From: Kluyveromyces lactis
Taxonomy: Eukaryota > Ascomycota > Saccharomycetes > Saccharomycetales > Saccharomycetaceae
DNA length: 64,000 bases
Direction: 5' to 3'
Assembly: GCF_000002515.2 (NCBI RefSeq)
Contig: NC_006040.1
Location: 930,001 to 994,000 of the forward strand
The stretch's first letter is position 1. Every line of letters starts with the position of its first letter. The notes below the pieces were generated by a model. It was not told the DNA's origin, searched no databases, and saw only the letters and a list, made by a program, of their open reading frames with translations. Made by a program: the position numbers and the translations under genes. Shown in pieces: positions 29,973 to 40,242 of the stretch.

Positions 29973-31577
29973 TCAAAGTTCAACTTCGCCAGTTAATGGA
30001 TCTCTTTTCTTGAAGCTCAACAACAAGTCATCTTTAGGGAAGATAGTGGCGAAGACCTTAATCTTTTCAGATAATGGGGTCACTTTGTGTTCCCAATCAG
30101 AGAACATGGCAAACTTACCGATTAAACCAGTGAAGGTTTGCATGACGTAGGTTTGACCCAAACAAACGTGAGGACCACAGCCGAAGACCAACCAGTTCTT
30201 CTTTGCTTGGTTAGCTGCAGATCCTTCAACCCACCTTTCTGGAATAAATTCATCTGGATCTTCGTAAACCTCTGGGTCATGTAGAGCAGGGTACAAAGTT
30301 GGAATCAACATAGAACCCTTTGGAGCAGAGTAAGTTGGAACGACAGGGAAAGACTTCTTCACATAGTATGGAACCATAATGACAGGTGGCCTATAACGAA
30401 GGGTTTCCTTAACAACCATGTTTGTGTATTTCATTTCGTCAATCAAATCCATAGACAATTTGACGTTTGGATCATTGTTTCTGACTCTTAATTGTTCTTC
30501 TCTAATATTTGCCATGACATCTGGTCTATCAGCGATAATTTGGAAAATCCAACAAGCCAAAGAGGAAGAAGCATCTTGAGAAGCAAACAAAAAGGTGAAA
30601 ATTGCTTCTGACATTTCTCTGTTAGTGAATTCTCTGTGGTACAACTTGGAATCAGCGTCATCCTTGTTCTTAGCCTCATGCATCAAGGAACACCAAGCAT
30701 CCAACACACAAGTACTTTCACCACCAGCAGCAATGTGGTCCTTGGCCATTTGAGCACACTGTTCGAAAATTTTCATGGTCATATCAGCCGTCTTCTTACC
30801 GTACCAAGTCTTGGTGTATGGGATAATAATTGGGAAGTTCACCAATTCCAAAGCAGCAGTGACCAAATAGTAATCGTCAGCAACTTTTCTAATTTGATCT
30901 TCAGTAATGTAATCACCACAGAAGGCCTTTAAAGATAAAGCACACATGATTTCTCTCATATCGTGGAAGAAAACACGAGCCTCGTACTTATTTTCCTTGG
31001 ACAATTCAATGAATTTCTCAATGTATTTATCCATCAGCAATTCTTGAGAAGGCATGTATTTGGCCAACGCTTGCTTAGTGAACAACCCGTTCAAAGATTT
31101 TCTGTAATCCACATGTTCTTTACCATCCAAAAACACCCAATTGCTTGGTCTTAAGATCTTAACTGCAACGTCAACGACACAAGGCTTAACGTATTGAGGA
31201 GATTGGAAAATTTTTCTAGCCAAATCCCTGGTAGAAGCGATGACCACGAACTTATGGAAGATGGAAACACAGGACAATGGACCAGAATTCCATTTAGCTA
31301 AATATTCTTCGAACTTAGGATCAAAAGACTCCAAGAATGGACCGATAACTGGCCAAACCTTCCATTTTGGACCTGCAATATTTCCCTTTTGTATTTGATA
31401 AGACACTTGGTCCCAAACGATAACAATGGCTACCAAAGTGCAAAACAATTTAAAATAAGACATTTGCTGGACAGTTTCAACCAATTGTTGAGCATTAGCT
31501 AAACTAAACAGCTTAACGCTAGCCTCAGAGGCCACTTGCGTCGCATTAGATGTCTGAGAAACAACGATATTATCCAT
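29973..31577 (-). CDS. ERG5: Cytochrome P450 sterol C-22 desaturase (Erg5, CYP61)
   Basis: A 534-residue P450. The heme-cysteine motif FGCGPHVCLG is near residue 470, the ExxR helix reads KETLRYRPP, and the oxygen-binding I helix has FASQDASSS, the form typical of CYP61 rather than the lanosterol demethylase CYP51. One N-terminal membrane anchor (about residues 35-58) precedes the proline-rich hinge (GPKWKVWPVIGPF). The enzyme introduces the C22-23 double bond late in ergosterol synthesis in the ER. A GTG-initiated frame runs 12 codons further upstream; the ATG at 31577 (MDNIVVSQ) is chosen and gives a length close to S. cerevisiae Erg5 (538). BUD22-ERG5 adjacency is conserved. A TATA box lies about 200 bp upstream (31774-31781). 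Confidence 0.93.
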   Translation of the reverse strand: MDNIVVSQTSNATQVASEASVKLFSLANAQQLVETVQQMSYFKLFCTLVAIVIVWDQVSYQIQKGNIAGPKWKVWPVIGPFLESFDPKFEEYLAKWNSGPLSCVSIFHKFVVIASTRDLARKIFQSPQYVKPCVVDVAVKILRPSNWVFLDGKEHVDYRKSLNGLFTKQALAKYMPSQELLMDKYIEKFIELSKENKYEARVFFHDMREIMCALSLKAFCGDYITEDQIRKVADDYYLVTAALELVNFPIIIPYTKTWYGKKTADMTMKIFEQCAQMAKDHIAAGGESTCVLDAWCSLMHEAKNKDDADSKLYHREFTNREMSEAIFTFLFASQDASSSLACWIFQIIADRPDVMANIREEQLRVRNNDPNVKLSMDLIDEMKYTNMVVKETLRYRPPVIMVPYYVKKSFPVVPTYSAPKGSMLIPTLYPALHDPEVYEDPDEFIPERWVEGSAANQAKKNWLVFGCGPHVCLGQTYVMQTFTGLIGKFAMFSDWEHKVTPLSEKIKVFATIFPKDDLLLSFKKRDPLTGEVEL

Positions 31578-32068
31578 TACTTTAGAAACAAAATCAAACA
31601 GAATAACACACACTCCTTCTCTCGGTTCAGGAAAGTTCTAAAAAACAATGATATTCCCTGGAAATGAAGAATGGAAATCTTGCCGTCTTAAAAACAACTT
31701 ACAATGTCTATTTAGAAGGACCCTTCACTGGAAAAGACTTCTTTCCCATTCGACAGTGATGATGGGATAACGTTTTATATACAGGCTATCGTTAATTTTT
31801 TTTTTCTTTATCGTCGTTTAGCTCAAGGAAAAAAAAAGCGAATCCGTTTCTTATGATATTCGAATCGACCGATGAGTTGCTAGGCAGATGATTGCGTGAA
31901 CGATGTGGATGTTACTGCAGATGTTACTGTACATGCAGGTTACGAGATATGTCCGATAAAGGTTTCATTACTTGACAGTTTACAGTGTTATATCGGCGAA
32001 CCGTTTATGATAAAAAAGTGATTGTTTATTAGCTAGGTTCGGTGGGATATACATGATGATTACGTTTA
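31578..32068. other. ERG5 promoter region
   Basis: 491 bp. TATATAAA on the minus strand at 31774-31781, with T and A runs beyond it. I found no clear sterol-response element. Confidence 0.5.
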
Positions 32069-34108
32069 TCATATTCCAGAGAGGCTTTGTTGGAGCCAGC
32101 CGATAGTTCTCTTCTTTTGATTACCATCACTATCCTTGTATATTCTTTTGTTTTCGAGCATTTGTACCATTTCTTCTTCAGATTTCCCCTTCTTGATGCC
32201 GTTTAAGATGAATTTGTACATTCTCTTCCGTCTAGAGTAAGTTTTCTTGTTCTTATTGGCTCGCCATTTGTTCCCGAACTTTTGGTCGAGCGATTTGATG
32301 CTGGGCCTACCGTCGATGCCTTGGGTGTATTCTCTCCATATTTCTTTCACACTGGATGGTGCCTTGATCATTGTAAATTTGGGTTCCTTCTTGGAGTCCC
32401 CGTGTAGTTTTAGTTTATCCGAAGCAGAAGTGGCAATATTGGCAGTAGTAGTGCCAGTAGCAACACCGGTAGCAGCACCAGATGTAGCAGCAGCTGATGC
32501 GTTGCTTTCTTGTTTGGGATTTTCTGTGTCTGCAGTTGATCTAATAACTGTTCCTTGGAGTTGACTGCTAGTGTTAGTTGCTGTATCGATGGTATTCATA
32601 TGGTTATTAGTAGTAGAATTAACAGTTCCGTTGGTCCCCGAAGGATCCCTCCCCTCTATAGAGTTACCTGGTTTCATCGATTTCTTTGTCAAAGTTTCCC
32701 TGCCTTCAACGTTATCGTGGTCGTTTACGTCGCGACTATCGTCGTTCTCATCTTCCTCGTCCTCTGCTTCGTCTTCCTCGTCATCTATATCGTCTTCCTC
32801 GTCATCAGAATCGCTTGAGTTCGACGATGAATGGGAAGTTGAAGATATCCCAAACTTGATGCTCTTGTCAGAAAGTGGGTGTTGTGATCCGCCGTTGTGA
32901 GTTAGTTGTTGATGTTGAGGCAACATCACTTTTGACAACGCGTCCAGATTCAAATTTGGTAGACTTGCGCTATAATTGATTGGTTGGCTAGTGCTATGGG
33001 TCTTGGTATGAGATAGAGTGATCGGAGACTCATTTGACGATGATGGGTTCTTTCTTCTTTTCTTCAAGCCGCTGGGATCTAACATGAATTCGTTGGCAGA
33101 CTTCGTTAGAAACCTATCTATCTGGTCTTTTGAATTACCAAGTTGGTTCAAATTAACTTGTTCACCAGGTACGTATGACATAGGGGCAGCCATGCTACTT
33201 AGCTGCATTGCATTATTATACCCATTCATCGTTTGGCCCATATCATTCCCTTGTGGATTCCCCGCAGGGAATCCATAAGTGTTTTTCCTTATATGCTTAT
33301 TACTAACGTTGCTGATCGCATTAATCAGTTCCGCGGCGAACGCCCCATCGCCTTGGTTACTCACTTGTCTCTTTAATGAAAATATGTTACTCTTTATCTC
33401 ATCTAAAACATCTATAACCTTGTTTTCCATTTGGTGCATATCGTTCTTCCATAGCGATTGCTGTTGTGAATGAGAATCGATCTTATTGCATACGTTGTCC
33501 ATCAACATCTCCATTCTTAATATCCTTTGATCTATATCCGCTAACCTCTGAGCTATTTGCACTTGGAAATTTGTCGAACCCCCAGTTGAAATAGAAGGGG
33601 TTGATTGCATCGTTGGTTGAGATGGACCGGTACTTGCTGCTGCTGCCGCTGCGGCAGCAGCTGCGGCAGCGGCAGAATTATTCATGGTATCATCTGCTGG
33701 TAACGTAAATGCAGGATCCATATGGCTAGCATTGTTGAGCATCTGTTGATTATTCCTGGCATTCTGTCCATCGACCAAGTTGACTCCCACCGGCTCCTCA
33801 CTAGTTTCCAGAATTAATCTATCACCAATTAACGTTCCGGATTGAGGCTGTTCCAACAGGTAACTCATCGAATTGGCTACATCACTGTTCATAGTATTAC
33901 CGAGCCGCGTATTGATCGGCGTAGTACCCATTCCAACGTGCATCTTCATGTTCAAATCCTTGTCTCCCTTTAATTTGCCATTTCTCGCATCTTCTGTTGT
34001 CATTATCCCATTATTGGAATCGCCCTCCCTCGGCAAAACCATATTCAACCCACTTAAGCCGTTCGGACTACCATGCAAAGAGTTCTTCCTATTCTCCATG
34101 GCGCTCAT
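32069..34108 (-). CDS. HOT1: GCR1_C-domain transcription factor, Hot1-like
   Basis: A 679-residue regulator whose last about 90 residues form the GCR1_C DNA-binding domain shared by Gcr1, Hot1 and Msn1 (IWREYTQGIDGRPSIKSL, then KWRANKNKKTYSRRKR, ending RTIGWLQQSLSGI). Before it lie an alanine run (about residues 146-159), a predicted coiled segment around 185-245 that could dimerise, and a very acidic tract (about 428-460, DDEEDDIDDEEDEAEDEEDE). Length and end resemble S. cerevisiae Hot1 (719), which works with the Hog1 kinase in osmotic-stress transcription. Msn1 is shorter (382). The assignment among the three is from memory, and the neighbours do not help, since HOT1 is elsewhere in S. cerevisiae. 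Confidence 0.65.
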   Translation of the reverse strand: MSAMENRKNSLHGSPNGLSGLNMVLPREGDSNNGIMTTEDARNGKLKGDKDLNMKMHVGMGTTPINTRLGNTMNSDVANSMSYLLEQPQSGTLIGDRLILETSEEPVGVNLVDGQNARNNQQMLNNASHMDPAFTLPADDTMNNSAAAAAAAAAAAAASTGPSQPTMQSTPSISTGGSTNFQVQIAQRLADIDQRILRMEMLMDNVCNKIDSHSQQQSLWKNDMHQMENKVIDVLDEIKSNIFSLKRQVSNQGDGAFAAELINAISNVSNKHIRKNTYGFPAGNPQGNDMGQTMNGYNNAMQLSSMAAPMSYVPGEQVNLNQLGNSKDQIDRFLTKSANEFMLDPSGLKKRRKNPSSSNESPITLSHTKTHSTSQPINYSASLPNLNLDALSKVMLPQHQQLTHNGGSQHPLSDKSIKFGISSTSHSSSNSSDSDDEEDDIDDEEDEAEDEEDENDDSRDVNDHDNVEGRETLTKKSMKPGNSIEGRDPSGTNGTVNSTTNNHMNTIDTATNTSSQLQGTVIRSTADTENPKQESNASAAATSGAATGVATGTTTANIATSASDKLKLHGDSKKEPKFTMIKAPSSVKEIWREYTQGIDGRPSIKSLDQKFGNKWRANKNKKTYSRRKRMYKFILNGIKKGKSEEEMVQMLENKRIYKDSDGNQKKRTIGWLQQSLSGI

Positions 34109-34641
34109 TATTCTATCAGTAATTAGTTTATCGGTGGTATCAGACTATAATCCAAGTAAAATCAATTTTCCTTCTAAAACTCTGATCCCATTAAACCTAT
34201 TCGATCCGAACCTCCTAATCCTTAGTTTCTTTCAGCCTCTGATTAAGCTGTCAATATGAAAGAATACCTGGCCAAGACAGAACTGCTATCAGAAGTACTA
34301 TTAAATATAACGCTTAGAAAGATAGAACAAGTCCGCAGTTCATAAACGTCCAGCTAAAGGGTATAAATGAACGTGTTAGTTTGTTGTCGATGAGCATTCT
34401 TTCAACGGTTACGGGCTTCAAAACTATCATTTGAAGAATCGGTGATATATGAAAGATCGAGCATTACGTCATAAAAACGGAAAGAAAAATCGATCAAGTA
34501 ATCTGGGGTCACGTGGAAACTCATTTTAATGGTAAATGACATGATAGTGACCGTGAGAGTATGAGGATGGTACAAAATGAAACCATGGGGTTATGTAGAT
34601 TAGTATTATTTAGGATGTAGTAGGTTTGGTACTTCTTTTTA
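34109..34641. other. HOT1-like upstream region
   Basis: 533 bp between two minus-strand genes. A GTCACGTGG E-box is at about 34509-34517 (CACGTG 34510-34515), with a TATA-less A/T-rich stretch elsewhere. No gene seen. Confidence 0.5.
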
Positions 34642-36678
34642 TTACAAATTGTTCGGGAGTGTCTCGAAGAGGAGCGATTGAAAATCCGTGTCGCCGTCAA
34701 ATAAGCTGCTGAGAAGTTCGTCGAAGGTCATTTTCGGTACTGTAGAGCCCGAAGGATGAGCATTTGTATCGGCGAAGTCCGAGCTATAGATTGGCACTGT
34801 AGTTGAGGAGGGTATACCTAGATTTAAAGTAGACGTTTGTTGAGTCGTTGATTGTTTCCTTCTCTGGCTAAAAACATATTCTTTCAATTCGCAAATCTTT
34901 TCGAATCGTCTTTGCACTACCTTTGGCCAGGTTCTCTTGATGGTCTGAATGGCGTCCATAGTTTTGACGACCATTTCCTCTCTGATATCAAACGCTGAAT
35001 AATTTATGTCTGGGTGTTTTGTATATTCATAACCAACCGGTAGATTTTCGAAATTCATTCTTGTAGTTGGTTTCTTTAGAATATGAGTTAGCACTATGGA
35101 AAGTGCTTGTAACGGGTAGGAATTACGTACCCACCACATCATATTAATGTTACACTTCACTCCGAGGTGTATTTTCATCAAAGATTCATTGATGAGCAAT
35201 AGTGCCTGCACTACTAGATCGTAATTGAAGCTTTCTCCCTGGTGTACGTTTTTGATGTTAATATTAGCGACGGAAAGCCTTAAAATATGGACTAAGATGG
35301 CTGATTTTCTAAGCCCAAGTCTTGCTTCGCTTACAAGTAGGTGTATATAGTCCTGATCCTCGTCGGGGAATAACGTCAAGATTTCAGCATTCAAAGAGTT
35401 CACTTTTTCCACGGATCTGAGATACTCATTGTTGAGCCGCACGTAATCTTCCTCCACAGAGGGTTTAATCTTGTTTAACTGGTGAAGTAGGTCAGTCCAA
35501 ACGATACTGCTGTGAAATTTAGTTAAAGAATGCAATGTCTTCAAGTCTTTCTCCCGTTTTGGGAAGTTTCTCACTATTTCAAATAGATCTGGGTTGATAT
35601 ATGATGTCAATCCGTTATAGTATGCGACCAATGAGTCAAGATGTACCACATAACTGTATAAGAATGCTCTTACCGAGCTTGACTTTGTATCACTGGAGAG
35701 GCTGCGATGTAAACCGACGATTTGAGAAAACCTCAACAATGCAGCTACCTCACCAACGGCCACGCTACAATGGAATGATCCAACGTAGTACATTAATGTT
35801 AGTGCCGTAATGGCAGACATCGATGGTGAAATGTCCGTTCTGTTCAAATATCTGATATTCTGAACGCATTGGAAACATGAATACTTTAACTTATCATAAT
35901 CAATAGGATCATCTTCTGAGAAATGTTTTCCGGTGAGATATATGTTCGTTACCTGAATCGACACACAACATGAAAATAGAATCGCAAAAAGTACCATTAG
36001 GTTATTAAGATCATCGTACGTTTTGAAATTCTTCCATAAATCTTTGTATTTAATTTCGAACTCTTCTTGATCCAAGATGGGAATAAATGGAGCTATGTTG
36101 TTAAAGAAATATGCGACTAATCTATCACATTGCACTTTGCTGGGTAGCATCTTCAGTATATCTGCAGCAGTGTTCAAACGACCAGAAACGAATGAGAAAT
36201 CGAAAATGACATACTTGTCCTGATCCTGTGGTACTCTGTCAACAATGTATGACACGATTTGTGATGGATCGCTAAACGGAAACAAACTCAAGGAAATGTA
36301 TTTGGAATATTCACCCGTGGAATTTACAATCAACTTGAAATTCCTGGCCTCTGTTTCGCTTGATGATGGATTCAACTCCGTAGTTGGCAATGTATCATTC
36401 TCAGAAATAGTTTCATTAGTAGAAGATCGGCTGGCAGGAGCCTTTTGATGTATAACTGAACGAAGATTGCTCTGGCGTTGTAAACATCTTTCCAAGACGT
36501 GTTCCTCCGTGAAATACTCACAAGGCAAACTTTTTTTGAAGCACCTGGTACATGACGGTTTCTTATGATCACATTTTCTTTTGATTGAATAGCATCGAAT
36601 GCACGATTTCGGCGTTCTTTTCCTCACAATCTGTTCTTTAATCTCCTTAGCACTTTTCCCAGCCAGATTATTCGTCAT
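34642..36678 (-). CDS. Zn2Cys6 transcription factor of unknown target
   Basis: A 678-residue fungal zinc-cluster regulator. The binuclear motif CIRCYSIKRKC...SCTRCFKKSLPC has the spacing C-x2-C-x6-C-x6-C-x2-C-x6-C, near residues 29-56 counted from the chosen start. The middle region (about 170-540) is helical and fits the fungal transcription-factor homology domain, and the tail is Ser/Thr- and acid-rich (FDELLSSLFDGDTDFQSLLFE), resembling an activation domain. The frame extends 17 codons upstream only from a TTG, so the ATG at 36678 (MTNNLAGKS) is preferred. It is followed by a carboxylesterase and a DAL5-family transporter, so it may control them; that is inference. I cannot name an orthologue. 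Confidence 0.85.
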   Translation of the reverse strand: MTNNLAGKSAKEIKEQIVRKRTPKSCIRCYSIKRKCDHKKPSCTRCFKKSLPCEYFTEEHVLERCLQRQSNLRSVIHQKAPASRSSTNETISENDTLPTTELNPSSSETEARNFKLIVNSTGEYSKYISLSLFPFSDPSQIVSYIVDRVPQDQDKYVIFDFSFVSGRLNTAADILKMLPSKVQCDRLVAYFFNNIAPFIPILDQEEFEIKYKDLWKNFKTYDDLNNLMVLFAILFSCCVSIQVTNIYLTGKHFSEDDPIDYDKLKYSCFQCVQNIRYLNRTDISPSMSAITALTLMYYVGSFHCSVAVGEVAALLRFSQIVGLHRSLSSDTKSSSVRAFLYSYVVHLDSLVAYYNGLTSYINPDLFEIVRNFPKREKDLKTLHSLTKFHSSIVWTDLLHQLNKIKPSVEEDYVRLNNEYLRSVEKVNSLNAEILTLFPDEDQDYIHLLVSEARLGLRKSAILVHILRLSVANINIKNVHQGESFNYDLVVQALLLINESLMKIHLGVKCNINMMWWVRNSYPLQALSIVLTHILKKPTTRMNFENLPVGYEYTKHPDINYSAFDIREEMVVKTMDAIQTIKRTWPKVVQRRFEKICELKEYVFSQRRKQSTTQQTSTLNLGIPSSTTVPIYSSDFADTNAHPSGSTVPKMTFDELLSSLFDGDTDFQSLLFETLPNNL

Positions 36679-37168
36679 GAGGCTACTGCTGTAGTAACTA
36701 GGTCTTGGAGGTTGGTTAGAATATTTCAACGGGTACTTCCAGTATGGTTTATGCTCTTGTCCATTTATGATTGTCTTATAAATCCTTCAATCAATGGATG
36801 CTGATCTGCTATATTTCTACTGTAAAGACTCTAATATAATGACAAATATTTTTCGCTCAGCAATGACTTCCTCAATATCGAACGCAGCCGCAATAAACTG
36901 AACTAGATAAATCACTCAGGTTGACCTTTGCCTTGAAGCAAGCCATTGCATTTGACGATGAATGAATGCTCTTTATCTACTATAATGGATTTTCATATTT
37001 TTAAATGTGGTCCCAGTCTTCTCTGCATGATAAAAACAAACAAGTGCTCTCTTAGAAACACTTTAGACTTGGAAGTTAGGTAAAGAGAAGCCTATATGCA
37101 TATGTAAATGACTCAACTAAAGAGAATTAAAAACAATGTTATTAAATTGTAGATTAACGGCGCAGTGC
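36679..37168. other. Upstream of zinc-cluster gene
   Basis: 490 bp between two minus-strand genes, AT-rich. No recognisable zinc-cluster site, RNA or repeat. Confidence 0.45.
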
Positions 37169-38806
37169 TCATTGTCCTGTCAATTGAGCTTTGTAAGCTG
37201 TGGTTGCCACCTTTACACCCCAATCCCAATGGATATCATCGACATAGTCAAAAGAACCATCCTCTTTGAAGATTCTGTACTTCTTGACGTCGTCCGAATC
37301 CCATGAATCTAAGCTTTTGAAATTAAGGAATTGCAAGTATGGTTGCAACCACTCGTTAATATGGATTCTTTCCTCATCAGTGTACCCTTCTCTTAGACAG
37401 TAAAACCAAAGGCTGAAGTCCCCAGCATGTGGAACTCTATCGTCGGGTTCGATATGGTTATCCAACCATTTAGCCCTGTAAGAGACTCTATAACGGAAGA
37501 TATTCTTTGAAGGGAACCCGTGTTCAACCAGTTTATGCAAATAACCTCTTCCTGAAGCGTAGACTTGACCATCACCAATGATGTCACCATATGCTACCCT
37601 CAAATCTTCCTTCAAAGTAGGGCTTGCAGGGTTCAATTTATCCACCTTGTATAAATCAAGTAATGAATCGACAATGTTCTTTGGATAGTAATTACCCACT
37701 TGAACTGGTAGTTCTCCCAATGTTTGTGGTGTGTTTAGAAGAGAATATTTCAGCGGTTCATTATCAACTTCACCGCACAGAATTCTGAATTTGTCACCTT
37801 TAATGGAGAGTAACCTTCTTGCGTATTCTCCAGAATCCAAATCTTTAATCAAAGTGGAAGAGATAAACTTGTCGTCAGTGACAGCTCTGAAAGTATGGTG
37901 TGTCAAAGTTGGGATGAAATCCTCGATAAATGGTGCGTCAAGTTCACGTAATACAGCTAATTTCTCTTGCCCTGATGCCTTGGGGTCTATGTCCAATTTC
38001 TCCACAATTTCATCGAATTGTTCCTGACATTCTTCAATTGTTTTTGGTTGAACGTAAACCAAGTTTGAAAAGAATAAAGCTTGTTTGATGATTTGATTAT
38101 CCTCTGGATGGTACAATTCGTATGCTAATTGGAAGAACGTGGAATACGCACCGGCAGAGATCCCACCAACGGAAATTTTATCTGGGTTACCACCAAAGTA
38201 TTTGATGTACTTGTAAGTCCATTCAATGGCCAAACGTTGATCCCAGAATCCAAAATTGGAAGAAGCTTCATCTTCTTCCAAGAGTTCTTTACCAGAGAGG
38301 AACCCAAACATGTTTAACCTATAACCTGGTGTTACTAGAATGTATTTCTGGGTAAATTCTTCATCGTCGAACATCTCATTGGTATTGAAGAATTCGCTGT
38401 AAGGAGAAGAGTATTGCAACCATCCACCATGAATATAGACTAGTACAGGCCAACCATCGGATTCCTTATATTTATCACTTGAGGGAACCCATATGTTCAA
38501 CTTGTTAATGTTCTCATCTGATGGGGACTTAGTGTACCTGAATGCAGGGTTAGGAACACTTGGTTGAGGGCATTTCAACCCAAATTCCTTATAGTCACCT
38601 GTATAATCGAAATCATCTGCTAATGGGACCGGCCTCTTAAACCGATTTTCCTTGGTGAAAGGTTCCGCATACGGAATCTGAGCGAACCTGTGTGTTGTGA
38701 CATTGTTTGTCCTTGGTGATTTGAAAGTGTAACCTGTCAAAGTTCCTTGACCTGGGATTGAAATAGGGAAAGGCGTGGTACCTTCAGTAGAAACAACTTG
38801 TCCCAT
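37169..38806 (-). CDS. Type-B carboxylesterase/lipase family protein
   Basis: A 545-residue alpha/beta hydrolase of the carboxylesterase type-B family. The oxyanion HGG is at 126-128, the LNIWVPSS strand at about 103-110, the conserved NFGFWDQRLAIEW at 184-196, and the nucleophile Ser217 in GGISAGA. Candidate acid and His residues lie in GEVDNE and VPHAGDFSLWF. There is no signal peptide; instead the start MGQVVS fits the N-myristoylation pattern (Gly2, Ser6), suggesting a membrane-tethered cytosolic enzyme. I recall no close S. cerevisiae relative. It lies between a zinc-cluster regulator and a transporter and shares a 1.4 kb divergent promoter with the latter, so it may hydrolyse an imported ester or amide. 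Substrate is unknown. A TATA-like TATATATATATA lies at 38903-38915. Confidence 0.85.
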   Translation of the reverse strand: MGQVVSTEGTTPFPISIPGQGTLTGYTFKSPRTNNVTTHRFAQIPYAEPFTKENRFKRPVPLADDFDYTGDYKEFGLKCPQPSVPNPAFRYTKSPSDENINKLNIWVPSSDKYKESDGWPVLVYIHGGWLQYSSPYSEFFNTNEMFDDEEFTQKYILVTPGYRLNMFGFLSGKELLEEDEASSNFGFWDQRLAIEWTYKYIKYFGGNPDKISVGGISAGAYSTFFQLAYELYHPEDNQIIKQALFFSNLVYVQPKTIEECQEQFDEIVEKLDIDPKASGQEKLAVLRELDAPFIEDFIPTLTHHTFRAVTDDKFISSTLIKDLDSGEYARRLLSIKGDKFRILCGEVDNEPLKYSLLNTPQTLGELPVQVGNYYPKNIVDSLLDLYKVDKLNPASPTLKEDLRVAYGDIIGDGQVYASGRGYLHKLVEHGFPSKNIFRYRVSYRAKWLDNHIEPDDRVPHAGDFSLWFYCLREGYTDEERIHINEWLQPYLQFLNFKSLDSWDSDDVKKYRIFKEDGSFDYVDDIHWDWGVKVATTAYKAQLTGQ

Positions 38807-40242
38807 GCTGTTGTTGCGTTGACTTCCTTGTGTATTCTGTTACTTGCCTTATACTTCTTAAGATCATCAATACAACTTGGTAATAGCTCCAATTGTCACG
38901 CTTATATATATATATGTGGCCTAATGAAAATGCAGCAATGGTTCAGTATACTACCCATATCTTAAATGGCAGACAAAGCACTCAAATCAAACAACAGACA
39001 GAGTGGATTTAACAATACACGGGAATATACACTTTCCCTATTCCTCTATCGACCGCTGAGGATGAGTATGTACCATTTTAAGACTTTGTCCGAACCTTTC
39101 GTTCCACGGTTGCATAAATCTAGGTTCAAAAGCTCATCGATCGGTCGGTATCTTTACCGAGGTTTTTCTCGACCGCAGTTGCTCGAATGTTTCTAGTAGG
39201 TGGAGATAACAAAACTGTAGTCTTTCTCTTCATTAGAATGTGCTGCCTGAGAGAACCAGTAACTGACATGCATGCTTAATGTAAATGGTGGAACAGATCT
39301 CTAGAGTTTAATTCTACCAACCGACCTTTGGTATATGCACTCCTCTTTCACAAGATATTTCTCTGATAACGATTAAAAACTGCACTGAAAAGGACCTTAA
39401 TCATGATCAAATCTATATCTCAAACCTCGGTCAATCTTTAGCACTTGAGTTACCTTGAAGATAACATCTACTTCAAGTCCACTTCGTATCCAACTCAAGT
39501 CCACTAAGACTGATGTTAACATCTCATGTCTTCTAATAGGACTTGAAGGCGGCCGAGTAAGAGCATCGAGGACAAAGGGACTAACTTTTACCCGTCCGTA
39601 AGTCCTTTGCTTCCTCAGTCGTGCGGCCCGTGGGTAATGCTTGCAGAACCCGACATGTGAGGTTTGCAATACTGTGTTCGCTCTCTCTTGTCGCCCGCTT
39701 TTCTCGAGACGGTGGAGATAAGAACACTGTGTAATTCCTTTTCTTTTTGTAGTCAGCCTCACAGAATTGAAGATTCAGCTAGAGAAATAGAGACGAAAGG
39801 ATTCAATTCTCCAATGTCAATGCATTCCTCCTTTGCACCTTGCGTTTTGTTTTCTTGCGGTTTAATGGTCCAATGCTAGTCATTTGACTCAGATCAGGGT
39901 TGAAAGTTGGATAAGGAAATGTATTAACTGCTCCAGTGGGTGACAACATTGTTTAAATATCGGTGGAGATAACGAAAGTTTGTCTCATTAGATTATGCAG
40001 AGATTGGAAGGGTTGCATTAAGAACTCTTATCAAGAATTCCTATAGACACATCCTATAACTTCTGAATTCAAAAGTGAACCCAGTGATAGTGATCAGTGA
40101 TCAGTTACTAGAATCTTATATAAAAAGAGGGTCTATCGTTCAAGTTGAAACGAACTAAGTAACTATTCTACAGGGAAAGAAAGAACATATCCCCAGGCCA
40201 TACACTCAGAATATAGAGTTGCTAAAAGAAAAACGTTTAGTT
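38807..40242. promoter_or_regulatory. Long divergent promoter, esterase/transporter
   Basis: 1,436 bp shared by the carboxylesterase (left) and the transporter (right). It contains three copies of GGTGGAGATAA (listed separately), the palindromic CGGTA-N4-TACCG near 39146-39159 that could suit a zinc-cluster dimer, a 10-bp inverted repeat CTTCAAGTCC/GGACTTGAAG (39471-39480 and 39539-39548), a TGATCAG direct repeat at 40091-40104 and a TATA box TATATAAA at 40117-40124, 119 bp before the transporter ATG. No gene is evident. Confidence 0.55.
39199..39973 (+). repeat. Three copies of 12-bp GATAA-containing motif
   Basis: GGTGGAGATAAC at 39199-39210, GGTGGAGATAAG at 39711-39722 and GGTGGAGATAAC at 39962-39973, all on the plus strand. 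The flanks of copies 1 and 3 share a weaker TCATTAGA.TATGC-like stretch, and copies 1 and 2 share TTTTCTCGA upstream. GATAA is the core of GATA-factor (nitrogen catabolite) sites. Confidence 0.75.

Noticed and set aside
29973-31577. P450 as lanosterol 14-demethylase (ERG11)
   Set aside because: The I-helix FASQDASSS is CYP61-like, and the neighbours BUD22 and SEC59 are those of ERG5.
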